From contig NZ_BOOR01000054.1 of assembly GCF_016863335.1 (NCBI RefSeq), positions 1 to 64,000 on the forward strand: a stretch of DNA of 64,000 nucleotides, read 5' to 3'. Numbering within the stretch: the first letter of the stretch is position 1; every line of letters starts with the position of its first letter. Under the pieces are notes generated by a model, which was not told the DNA's origin, did no database searches, and was given only the letters and a program-made list of their open reading frames with translations. The DNA comes from Planotetraspora thailandica (GTDB lineage Bacteria; Actinomycetota; Actinomycetes; Streptosporangiales; Streptosporangiaceae). A program made the position numbers and the translations under genes. This document shows positions 25,756 to 33,390 of the stretch, one piece after another.

Positions 25756-27126
25756 TCAGTCGGCGGGCCGTACCACGGTCAGCCGGCGGTCGGGCAGGTA
25801 ACCGGTGAGCGCGACGGTGGGACCGTGGAAGAGCCCCTTGGGGTCCGGCACGTTGGAGGGGATCGGGAACGCGGCGACCAGCGGGCGACCGTCGGCCGCG
25901 CCAGGCCCAGGCGGGAAAGGAGCGGCGGTCTCGATCAGGCCCTGGTAGTACTCGAGCCACTTGGCCATGTTCACGGTGACCGCGGCGGTGATGCGGCCCC
26001 GGTAGCCGTAGACCGCCACCAGCCGGCGTTCGTCGAGCGAGCCTTGGGCGATGACTACCTGGTCGGAGAATGTGGGGACGCCCACGGACTTGATGTTGAG
26101 CCCGAACTGGCTCGACCAGAAGACCGGGACCGCGAGGTGCGGGCGCCGCGCCGGCTCCGGACTGACCATGTTGTGTGCCGCGACCTCGGCCTGCGTGACC
26201 GCGTTGCCCCAGTGCTCCAAGGAGAGCATCTGGTACTCGAACAGCGGGTGCGGGAAGCGGGCGGCATCGCCGGCCACGAAGACGTCGTCGGTGACGATCC
26301 CGTACATGTTGAAGGCGCGGCACCCTGCGTCGCAGGCGACCCCGCGCGGGCCCGCGGCCAGCCCTGCTTCCGCCAGCCACTCGGTATTGCGGACCGCCCC
26401 CATGGCGACGACGCACACGTCCGCGTCGATGCGGCTGCCGTCGGACAGGTCCGCACCGGTGAACCGGCCATTCCCACGCAGCGCGGTGACCGTCACTCCG
26501 CAGCGTAGGTCCACGCCGTGTGCCCGCTGCAGACCGGCCGCCAGCATCGAGAGCGTGCCGCCGAGCGCGCCCACCAGCGGTCCGGGGCCGCGTTCGGCGA
26601 GTGTGACCTCGATGCCCCGCTCCCGGCAGGCCGAGGCGATCTCCGAGCCGGTGAAGCCCCCGCCGATCACCAGAACCCGGCGCGGTCCGGCAGCCAGCCG
26701 CTCGGTCAGGCGCCCGGCGTCGTCGCGGGTGCGCAGGGTGAACACTCCGTCGAGGGCGGCCTCGTCGGCGTTGCGCCAGGGTCGCGCCCGGGTCCCGGTG
26801 GCGATCAGCAGCCGGTCGTAGGTCACCGACTCGCCGTCGGCCAGCAGCACCTGCTTCCCAACCGGGTCCAGCCCGGTGGCGCGCACCCCGAGCCGCCACT
26901 CCGCGTCGGGGTCACGGCGCATCGGCAGTGCGGCCGCGTCCGCCGCCATCCTCCCGAGTAGCACCTGTTTGGACAGCGGCGGGCGGTCGTAGGGCGGATG
27001 GGGCTCATCTCCGATCACGGTCAGGGAACCGGTGAAGCCTTCCTCCCGCAGCGTCTCGGCGGCCCGCAGCCCGGCCAGCGACGCGCCGACGATGACGATG
27101 CGGCCCTCCCGAAGGTCATCGGGCAC
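25756..27126 (-). CDS. FAD-dependent ferredoxin reductase
   Basis: The reductase has 456 residues. It has an FAD-binding start (IVIVGASLAGLRAAETL near 10-26), an NAD-binding VLVIGGGFTGSEIAS near 150-165, a VFVAGDAA motif near 285 and a C-terminal dimerisation-type domain. It is of the rubredoxin/putidaredoxin reductase type and passes electrons from NAD(P)H to the small ferredoxin encoded just upstream, which then feeds the P450. Its start overlaps the ferredoxin end by 11 bp, and the P450 follows after 36 bp, so all three are one transcription unit. The C-terminal extension is somewhat longer than in putidaredoxin reductase. Confidence 0.93.
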   Translation of the reverse strand: MPDDLREGRIVIVGASLAGLRAAETLREEGFTGSLTVIGDEPHPPYDRPPLSKQVLLGRMAADAAALPMRRDPDAEWRLGVRATGLDPVGKQVLLADGESVTYDRLLIATGTRARPWRNADEAALDGVFTLRTRDDAGRLTERLAAGPRRVLVIGGGFTGSEIASACRERGIEVTLAERGPGPLVGALGGTLSMLAAGLQRAHGVDLRCGVTVTALRGNGRFTGADLSDGSRIDADVCVVAMGAVRNTEWLAEAGLAAGPRGVACDAGCRAFNMYGIVTDDVFVAGDAARFPHPLFEYQMLSLEHWGNAVTQAEVAAHNMVSPEPARRPHLAVPVFWSSQFGLNIKSVGVPTFSDQVVIAQGSLDERRLVAVYGYRGRITAAVTVNMAKWLEYYQGLIETAAPFPPGPGAADGRPLVAAFPIPSNVPDPKGLFHGPTVALTGYLPDRRLTVVRPAD

Positions 27127-27325
27127 CGGCGCTCACCTCCTCACCCAGGAGGATGGCTTGGACCGGGCACGCCGCCGCGGCCTGGCGTACGCGGTCGAGC
27201 TGGTCATCGGGGACGGCTGGGTTGTACAGCAACGCCTCCTCCCCGTGCAGCTCGAACACCTCCGGCGCGAGGAACACGCACTGCGCATAGCCTTGGCAGC
27301 GAGTGAGATCTACGACGATCTGCAT
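27116..27325 (-). CDS. 3Fe-4S ferredoxin
   Basis: This 69-residue ferredoxin is of the P450-associated kind. Cluster ligands are C10 and C16 in CQGYAQC and C53 in CPVQ. The middle Cys found in 4Fe-4S ferredoxins is missing, which points to a 3Fe-4S cluster. The protein is acidic and starts MQIVVDLTRC, as is normal for the group. It is the first gene of the operon ferredoxin - reductase - P450, with both neighbours downstream on the reverse strand. Confidence 0.95.
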   Translation of the reverse strand: MQIVVDLTRCQGYAQCVFLAPEVFELHGEEALLYNPAVPDDQLDRVRQAAAACPVQAILLGEEVSAGAR

Positions 27326-27704
27326 CCCAAGCCACCCCTCCCTCGCCTCAGCTCCCGGTTTCTTTCCAGGTTCGGGAAGGATCAGGCGCTCGCACCGCTA
27401 CTCCGCCAGGGGTTTGTCCATGTCCTCACCTTGCGGGTACGCCGATTGGCGCAGCCCAGACGGTTCGTTGGGCTGAACGAGTGGATGCGGGCACGCCTTG
27501 AGTGACGGGCCGCCTGGCCTGTGACTACGAGGTTTATCTGATTGGGCGGTCTGGCCCGGGAGAAGCCACCGCCAGCGCCGGAGGTCGAGGCGAGGATCCC
27601 AGCTCTGGTCCGCAGCTGGACCGGGTCGAGCTCCGCAGCCATGCCCGACAGGAGCGCAGTGGCGCGCGAATCGATTTCCCGAAATATGTCACAAAATGCC
27701 CTGC
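27326..27704. other. Noncoding gap between the P450 operon and NDH-2
   Basis: This divergent gap holds no gene I can support. Short frames on both strands lack family features, though one forward frame ending at 27724 has fair codon bias and could be a degraded tail. The promoters of the P450 operon and of the NDH-2 gene must lie here. No clear shared operator is visible. Confidence 0.4.
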
Positions 27705-27745
27705 TGTCCCGTCTTTATCAGTGAGGAACGCAAGGAGACGGGACA
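27705..27745 (+). promoter_or_regulatory. Inverted repeat flanking the NDH-2 ribosome site
   Basis: Perfect 10-base arms TGTCCCGTCT (27705-27714) and AGACGGGACA (27736-27745) are separated by 21 bases, and the second arm abuts the ATG at 27746. The AAGGAGA ribosome site (27732-27738) overlaps the second arm. Folded in RNA the stem would hide part of the ribosome site; as DNA it could be an operator. Confidence 0.6.
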
Positions 27746-29107
27746 ATGAGGAAGCACATCCTGATCGTCGGTGGCGGATACGTCGGCATGTACAGCGCCA
27801 TGAGGCTGCGCAAGCTCGTCCGCCGCGGCGAGGTGGTTGTCACTGTGGTGGACTCGCGCGGCTACATGACCTATCAGCCATTCCTCGCCGAGGCGGTGGG
27901 CGGCGCGATCGAACCGCGCCACGTGGCCGCTCCGCTCGTGCAGGTGCTCAAGGACGTGCGGGTGCTGACCGGGCGTATCACGCGGGTGGACCATGAGACG
28001 CGCAGTGCGGAGTTCCAGCCGGTGCAGGGCCCGGCCAGGACGATCCCGTACGACATTCTCGTCATGGCGGCCGGGTCGATCGTTCGCGCGATGCCCATCC
28101 CGGGGCTGGTCGAGCACGCCGTCGGTTTCAAGACCATCGGTGAGGCCGTGCACCTGCGCAATCACGTGCTGGCCCAACTCGCGGCGGCGGCGTCCACCGA
28201 CGACGAGCAGGTACGGCGCAGGGCGCTGACGTTCGTGGTGGTCGGGGGCGGGTTCTCCGGCGTCGAGGCGCTGGCCGAAATGCAGGGGCTGGCCGACGCG
28301 GCGTTGCGCTACCACGACGGGATCCAGCCTTCCCACTTGAGCTGGACCCTGGTGGAGGCCACCGATCGCATCCTGCCCGAACTGCACGAGGATCTCGGCC
28401 GCTGGACCGTGGACGCGCTGCGCAAGCGCGCCGTGGACGTGCGGCTCGGCGCCCGGCTGACGTCTGCGTCCGGCGGGGTGGCAGTGCTCTCGGACGGGAC
28501 CGAGATCGACGCCGGCACCCTCGTGTGGGCCGCGGGTGGACGGCCGAGCCCGCTCGCGGCGACCAGCGGGCTGCCGGTGGACCGCATCGGGCGGATCATC
28601 ACCACTGAGTACCTGACGATTGCGGGCGTCGCTGACGCGTTCGCGGCCGGCGACGGCGCCGCCGTACCAGACCTCACCCGCCCGGGACAGTTCACCGCGC
28701 CCAACGCCCAACACGCGGTACGGCAGGGCAAGCTGCTGGGGCGCAACCTCATCGCGTACGTGAGGGGCAAGCGGCTCAAGCCGTACCGGCACGCCTACCT
28801 CGGCTCGGTCGCCGGCCTCGGCCATCACCAGGGGGTCGCCCAGGTGTACCGGATCAAGCTCACCGGGTTCCTCGGGTGGCTCGCGCACCGGACGTACCAC
28901 CTGGGCTGGGTGCCGACGGCCCGGCACAAGGCCGCCGTGCTGGCCGACTGGGCCCTGGCGGCGCTCTTCCGGCGCGAGACCGTGCGACTGGAGGCCATCG
29001 AGCACGCGGACGAGGACTTCCGCCAGGCCATGGCCGTCCAGCAGGACGGCCATGACTCTCGCTCGGCCATCGAACAGGCCGGCTCCCGATCGAATCCGGG
29101 AACGTGA
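27746..29107 (+). CDS. Type II NADH dehydrogenase-like flavoprotein
   Basis: The enzyme has 453 residues and a two-dinucleotide fold: FAD site ILIVGGGYVGMYSAMRL near 5-21 and NADH site FVVVGGGFSGVEALAEM near 163-179. The AAGDGAAVPD block near 310 closes the FAD site. The C-terminal 100 residues are amphipathic and contain YHLGWVPTARHKAAVLADW, consistent with peripheral membrane attachment. NDH-2 oxidises NADH and reduces menaquinone without pumping protons. Actinomycetes often carry several copies. Its leader holds a perfect inverted repeat overlapping the ribosome site, which suggests translation or operator control. It is divergent from the P450 operon. Confidence 0.9.
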   Translation: MRKHILIVGGGYVGMYSAMRLRKLVRRGEVVVTVVDSRGYMTYQPFLAEAVGGAIEPRHVAAPLVQVLKDVRVLTGRITRVDHETRSAEFQPVQGPARTIPYDILVMAAGSIVRAMPIPGLVEHAVGFKTIGEAVHLRNHVLAQLAAAASTDDEQVRRRALTFVVVGGGFSGVEALAEMQGLADAALRYHDGIQPSHLSWTLVEATDRILPELHEDLGRWTVDALRKRAVDVRLGARLTSASGGVAVLSDGTEIDAGTLVWAAGGRPSPLAATSGLPVDRIGRIITTEYLTIAGVADAFAAGDGAAVPDLTRPGQFTAPNAQHAVRQGKLLGRNLIAYVRGKRLKPYRHAYLGSVAGLGHHQGVAQVYRIKLTGFLGWLAHRTYHLGWVPTARHKAAVLADWALAALFRRETVRLEAIEHADEDFRQAMAVQQDGHDSRSAIEQAGSRSNPGT

Positions 29108-29197
29108 CGGCGCCGTCTTGAGCGCAGCTGTCGATCCCCGCGCCAAGAGGGGCCGGACGCCAAAATATAAAGATCCCATCATTGGATAACGGGTTGT

Positions 29198-31669
29198 ATG
29201 GTGTCTAATGGATTTATGGAGACAGATCTGGATCCCCAGGAGACCGCCGAATGGCTCGAATCGCTTGAGGCGGTTCGGCGGGCGGCAGGCCCCGACCGGG
29301 CCGATTTCCTGCTGAGAAAGCTTGCCACGAGCACGCGCTATCTCAACACCGTCCCGACAGCGGAGGAGCCTCCCTACCCGGGAGACCTCGGGCTAGAGGA
29401 GCGCATCGCGGCCTACGACCGCTGGAACGCGGCCGTCATGGTCAGCCGGGGCAGCAAGCTGGGGCTCGGCGGCCACCTGGCCACCTACGCCTCGGCCGCG
29501 TGGCTGTACGAAGTCGGCTTCAACCACTTCTTCCACGCGGGCCACGACCAGGTCTACTTCCAGGGCCACGCGTCCCCCGGCATCTACGCCCGCGCGTTCC
29601 TGGAGGGGCGGCTGAGCGAAGCGCAGCTCGACCTGTTCAGGCGTGAGACCGCGGGCGGCCTGCCGTCGTACCCGCACCCGAGGGCCATGCCGGACTTCTG
29701 GCAGTTCCCGACCGTCTCAATGGGGATCGGCCCGTTGAACGCCGTCTACCAGGCGAGGTTCAACCGCTACCTGCACAACCGCGGGATCAAGGACACCTCA
29801 GACAGCCACGTCTGGGTGTTCCTCGGCGACGGCGAGATGGACGAACCCGAGTCCACGGCCGCGCTCACGCTGGCCGCCCGCGAAGGGCTGGACAACCTCA
29901 CCTTCGTCATCAACTGCAACCTGCAGCGGCTGGACGGCCCCGTACGCGGCAACACCCGGATCGTCCAGGAACTGGAAGGGGTCTTCAGGGGCTCCGGCTG
30001 GAACGTGGTCAAGGCGCTGTGGGGCTGGGAGTGGGACGATCTTCTCCGTTCCGACGAGCTGGTGGCCAGGCTCGGCGAGGTGCCGGACGGCCAGTTCCAG
30101 ACTTTCGCCGCCTCGACCGGCGACTACATCAGGAGCCATCTGTTCGAGGGGCTGGACATCGCCCGGGCGTACTCCGACGAGGACCTGCGGCGCATCGTCG
30201 CCGGCTCGCGGGCGGGCCACGAGCCGCGCAAGGTGTACGCCGCCTACCGTCAGGCCCGTGACCATCGGGGCGGCCCCACGGTGATCCTGGTCCAGACGGT
30301 CAAGGGCTGGACGCTCGGCTCGGGCGTCGAGGCGCGCAACGCCAACCACCAGATGAAGAAGCTCACCCAGGACGAGTTCCGCGCCATGCGCGACCGCCTC
30401 GGCCTGCCGGTCTCCGACGCGGCGCTCAGCGAGGAGCTGCCGCCGTTCCTGCACCCCGGCCCCGACTCGCCCGAGGCCCGGTACGTGGCCGAGCGGCGCC
30501 GCGCGCTGGGCGGCCCGATCCCCCGCCGGACCGTCTCCCACCACCCGCTCGCGCTGCCCGGCGATCGGCCCTTCAGCCGGCTCGAGGCCGGCTCGGCACA
30601 GCCGATCGCCACCACGATGGCGTTCGTCCGGCTGGTCAAGGACCTGATGCGGGAGCCGGAGACGGGGCGCCGGTGGGTGCCGATCGTGCCCGACGAGGCC
30701 AGGACGTTCGGCATGGAGTCGCTGTTCCCCACGGCTAAGATCTACTCTCCCCTCGGCCAGCGGTACGAGTCCGTCGACCGCGAGCTCATGCTGGCGTACA
30801 AGGAGGCGACCGACGGCCAGATGCTCATCGAGGGCATCACCGAGGCGGGCTCGATGGCGTCGTTCACCGCGGCGGCGTCCAGTTATGCCACGCACGGCGA
30901 GCCGATGATCCCGTTCTACATCTTCTACGCGATGTTCGGCTGGCAGCGGACCGGCGACCAGATGTGGGCGCTCGCCGACCAACTCGGCCGCGGGTTCCTC
31001 GTCGGCGCGACCGCGGGCCGCACGACCATGACGGGAGAGGGCCTCCAGCACGCGGACGGGCATTCGCAGTTGCTCGCCTCCGCCAACCCCGCCTGCCTGG
31101 CGTACGACCCGGCCTTCGCGTACGAGGTCGCCACGATCGTGCGCAACGGGCTCGAGCGGATGTACGGCCCGGCGGCCGAGGACGTGTTCTACTACATGAC
31201 CGTCTACAACGAGCCGCTGCCCCAGCCCGCGATGCCCGAGGGCGTGGCGGAGGGCATCATCAAGGGCATGTACCGGTTCTCCGCCGGGGGCGGCCAGGCG
31301 CACCTCCTGGCCAGCGGCACGGCGATCCACTGGGCGCTGGAGGCCCAGCGGCTGCTCCAGGAGGAGTACGGCGTGGGCGTGGACGTCTGGTCGGTCACCT
31401 CATGGAGTGAGCTGCGCAGGGAGGCCATGGCTACGACCGGCGTACCGTACCTGCAGCAGGCCCTGGCAGGAACGGAGGGGCCGGTGATCGCGGTCAGCGA
31501 CTGGATGCGGGCCGTGCCCGACCAGATCCGGCCGTGGATCGACCGCCCGTGGACGTCTCTCGGCACCGACGGGTTCGGGCTCTCGGACACTAGGGAGGCC
31601 GTGCGCAGGCACTTCGGCGTCGACCCGCAGTCGATCGCGGAGGCGGTACTCAAGGCGGTCGGTGGCTGA
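29198..31669 (+). CDS. aceE: Pyruvate dehydrogenase E1, homodimeric type
   Basis: E1 decarboxylates pyruvate with thiamine diphosphate and passes the acetyl group to the E2 lipoyl domain. The protein has 823 residues against about 890 in Escherichia coli. The thiamine motif is [10 protein letters not shown] (210-219) followed by [11 protein letters not shown] (239-249), nearly identical to the E. coli enzyme. Later blocks such as [11 protein letters not shown]-like and [12 protein letters not shown] are also family hallmarks. There is no E2 or E3 gene nearby, so it may be a second or dedicated E1. The start is uncertain: ATG 29198 and ATG 29216 both lack a clear ribosome site. A strong terminator follows. 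Confidence 0.9.
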   Translation: MVSNGFMETDLDPQETAEWLESLEAVRRAAGPDRADFLLRKLATSTRYLNTVPTAEEPPYPGDLGLEERIAAYDRWNAAVMVSRGSKLGLGGHLATYASAAWLYEVGFNHFFHAGHDQVYFQGHASPGIYARAFLEGRLSEAQLDLFRRETAGGLPSYPHPRAMPDFWQFPTVSMGIGPLNAVYQARFNRYLHNRGIKDTSDSHVWVFLGDGEMDEPESTAALTLAAREGLDNLTFVINCNLQRLDGPVRGNTRIVQELEGVFRGSGWNVVKALWGWEWDDLLRSDELVARLGEVPDGQFQTFAASTGDYIRSHLFEGLDIARAYSDEDLRRIVAGSRAGHEPRKVYAAYRQARDHRGGPTVILVQTVKGWTLGSGVEARNANHQMKKLTQDEFRAMRDRLGLPVSDAALSEELPPFLHPGPDSPEARYVAERRRALGGPIPRRTVSHHPLALPGDRPFSRLEAGSAQPIATTMAFVRLVKDLMREPETGRRWVPIVPDEARTFGMESLFPTAKIYSPLGQRYESVDRELMLAYKEATDGQMLIEGITEAGSMASFTAAASSYATHGEPMIPFYIFYAMFGWQRTGDQMWALADQLGRGFLVGATAGRTTMTGEGLQHADGHSQLLASANPACLAYDPAFAYEVATIVRNGLERMYGPAAEDVFYYMTVYNEPLPQPAMPEGVAEGIIKGMYRFSAGGGQAHLLASGTAIHWALEAQRLLQEEYGVGVDVWSVTSWSELRREAMATTGVPYLQQALAGTEGPVIAVSDWMRAVPDQIRPWIDRPWTSLGTDGFGLSDTREAVRRHFGVDPQSIAEAVLKAVGG

Positions 31670-31686
31670 CCACGGCCCGCACGGCG

Positions 31687-31720
31687 GCGGCCCTCTCCAT
31701 CAATCAATGGAGAGGGCCGC
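31687..31720 (+). terminator. Strong hairpin terminator after the PDH E1 gene
   Basis: Perfect 14-bp arms GCGGCCCTCTCCAT (31687-31700) and ATGGAGAGGGCCGC (31707-31720) enclose a 6-base loop. It starts 18 bp after the stop and can act on both strands. Confidence 0.85.
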
Positions 31721-31742
31721 TTCACCGCTCGTCGTGAGTGCG

Positions 31743-31883
31743 TCAGCAGGAACCGAGCATGCTGTTCAGCGCGGACTTCTCGGCTCGCCTGGTGCCGTCA
31801 CGCCTGAGCATGGGGCCCTTCGATCTGTCTGGCGATCGTGACACCTCTGTGATCTTCTCCGGCTTAGGGTCGGCGAAGCGCAC
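31743..31883 (-). CDS. Possible short Cys-ended peptide
   Basis: A reverse frame from GTG 31883 to a TGA at 31743 encodes 46 residues. It is charged at the front and ends ALNSMLGSC. About 80 percent of codons end in G or C. An inner ATG would give a 22-residue form starting MLRRDG. There is no clear ribosome site, and the reading may be chance. It is divergent from a MacB-type ABC system, a setting in which small exported peptides are sometimes found, but no modifying enzyme is present. The Ser/Leu-rich C-terminus with a final Cys recalls lanthipeptide cores only loosely. Confidence 0.25.
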   Translation of the reverse strand: MRFADPKPEKITEVSRSPDRSKGPMLRRDGTRRAEKSALNSMLGSC

Positions 31884-31948
31884 AAGGTGATCTATCCGAT
31901 TGTTTCGCGTAACGGGCCACGCGATGGTGTCGCATCAGGGGGAGGCCG

Positions 31949-32587
31949 ATGTTGCCCCAGCCAGCCCTGTCCTGCCAGTCGCTCGCCTGCCGGGCCGGCG
32001 GCAGAGAAGTGGTGTCGGACCTGTCGCTGGAGATCATGCCCGGCGAACGGGTAGCGATCATGGGCCCTTCCGGCTCAGGGAAGACGACCCTGCTCACGAC
32101 ACTCGGCGGGCTCATCCCGCCCTCCGCCGGACGGGTCCTCGTGGGTTCTGTGGCCCTCGATGAGCAGCCGTCGCTGCGCAGGAACCTTGCCCTGGTCTTC
32201 CAGTCGTACGGGCTCGTCTCGCTGCTGACCGCCGCCGAGAACATCGAGGTGGCCCTCAGGGCGGCCAGCCGCCCGCCCCGGGAGGCGATAGCCGAGGCGG
32301 CGGACGTCCTGGGACGCATGCGGCTCACCGCCTACGCGGACCACCTCATCGAGGAGTTGTCCGGCGGCCAGCAGCAGCGTGTCGCGGTGGCCCGGGCCCT
32401 CGCCCTGGCGCCGGCTGTCATCCTCGCCGACGAGCCGACGGCCGAGCAGGACAAGGTCAACCGCATGCTGGTCCTCGATGCGCTGATGGCGGCGCCCGCC
32501 GCACTCGTGATCGCCACGCACGACCCCGAGGTGGCCGATCGCTGCGACCGGGTCGTGGAACTGCGGTCGACGGCAGGTGTCCGATGA
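31949..32587 (+). CDS. ABC transporter ATPase, MacB/LolD type
   Basis: This ATPase has 212 residues: Walker A GPSGSGKT near 39-46, signature LSGGQQQR near 137-144, Walker B VILADEPTA following, and the switch His in IATHD. It belongs to the LolD/MacB group, whose ATPases power FtsX-like permeases rather than ordinary importers. The ribosome site is GGGGGAGG just before the ATG. The next ATPase gene overlaps its end by 4 bp and the permease follows, so the three form one complex. Confidence 0.92.
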   Translation: MLPQPALSCQSLACRAGGREVVSDLSLEIMPGERVAIMGPSGSGKTTLLTTLGGLIPPSAGRVLVGSVALDEQPSLRRNLALVFQSYGLVSLLTAAENIEVALRAASRPPREAIAEAADVLGRMRLTAYADHLIEELSGGQQQRVAVARALALAPAVILADEPTAEQDKVNRMLVLDALMAAPAALVIATHDPEVADRCDRVVELRSTAGVR

Positions 32588-33390
32588 CACCGGCGGTGCG
32601 CTGCGACGGCGTCGTGCAGATCTACAAGACCAAGGAGATCGAGGTTGTGGCCCTGCGCGACATCGACCTGGTCATCGAGGAGGGGGAGAGCGTCGCCTTC
32701 CTCGGGCCTTCGGGCGCGGGCAAGTCGACGCTGCTGTGGCTGCTCGCGGGGCTGCTGCGGCCGAGCGCCGGACGGCTCTGGCTGGGCGACACCGAGATCG
32801 GCAAGCTGGGCCCGCGCGCCCTGGATCGGCTGAGGGCCGCGGACATCGGAGTGGTCCTGCAGAACCCGGCGCGCAACCTCATCCCGTACGCCACCGCCGT
32901 CCAGAACGTGACCTTCGCGCAGCGTGCCGTCAGACGGCGTGGCAGGAGGCCGGCGGGCGACCTGCTCGACCGGGTCGGGCTGACCGCCGTCCGCGACAAG
33001 CCGGCCGGGCGGTTGTCCGGGGGAGAGCAGCAGAGGCTGGCCGTCGCGATCGCACTGGCCAACCGGCCGCGACTGCTGCTGGCCGACGAGCCGACGAGTC
33101 AGCTCGACGCCGTCACCGGCCAGGCCGTGATCGAGCTCATCAGGGACCTCGGGACGACGTCCGTGGTCGTGACGCACGACGTCAGGGTCAGCGAGGCCAC
33201 CGGCCGCACCGTCACGATCAGGGACGGGCGGATCGGCGCCGAAGGCAGAGGCGGAGAGGACTTCGTGGTGGTCGGAAGAGAGGGCGCCGTCCAGTTGCCC
33301 CCCGAATATCACGAACTGCTGCCTCCCGGCTCGATGGTGCGCGTGGAGCCGCTGCCGGACGGCGTCGTCCTCAGGCGGGCCGAGCCGTGA
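32584..33390 (+). CDS. Second ABC transporter ATPase
   Basis: The protein has 268 residues: Walker A GPSGAGKS near 40-47, signature LSGGEQQR near 145, Walker B LLLADEPTS, and VVVTHD. Compared with its partner it carries a C-terminal extension of about 45 residues that is probably regulatory or contacts the permease. The start overlaps the previous stop (ATGA) and its own end overlaps the permease start (GTGA), so translation is coupled through the set. Two different ATPases with a single fused permease suggest that a heterodimer drives one large membrane subunit. Confidence 0.92.
   Translation: MTPAVRCDGVVQIYKTKEIEVVALRDIDLVIEEGESVAFLGPSGAGKSTLLWLLAGLLRPSAGRLWLGDTEIGKLGPRALDRLRAADIGVVLQNPARNLIPYATAVQNVTFAQRAVRRRGRRPAGDLLDRVGLTAVRDKPAGRLSGGEQQRLAVAIALANRPRLLLADEPTSQLDAVTGQAVIELIRDLGTTSVVVTHDVRVSEATGRTVTIRDGRIGAEGRGGEDFVVVGREGAVQLPPEYHELLPPGSMVRVEPLPDGVVLRRAEP

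Noticed and set aside
24517-27325. Natural-product biosynthetic cluster around the P450
   Set aside because: Only the P450 and its two redox partners are present; no synthase, tailoring set, resistance or regulator gene accompanies them.
27542-27724. 60-codon forward frame before NDH-2
   Set aside because: It has fair codon bias but no recognisable motif, no ribosome site and overlaps the leader repeat; too weak to call a gene.
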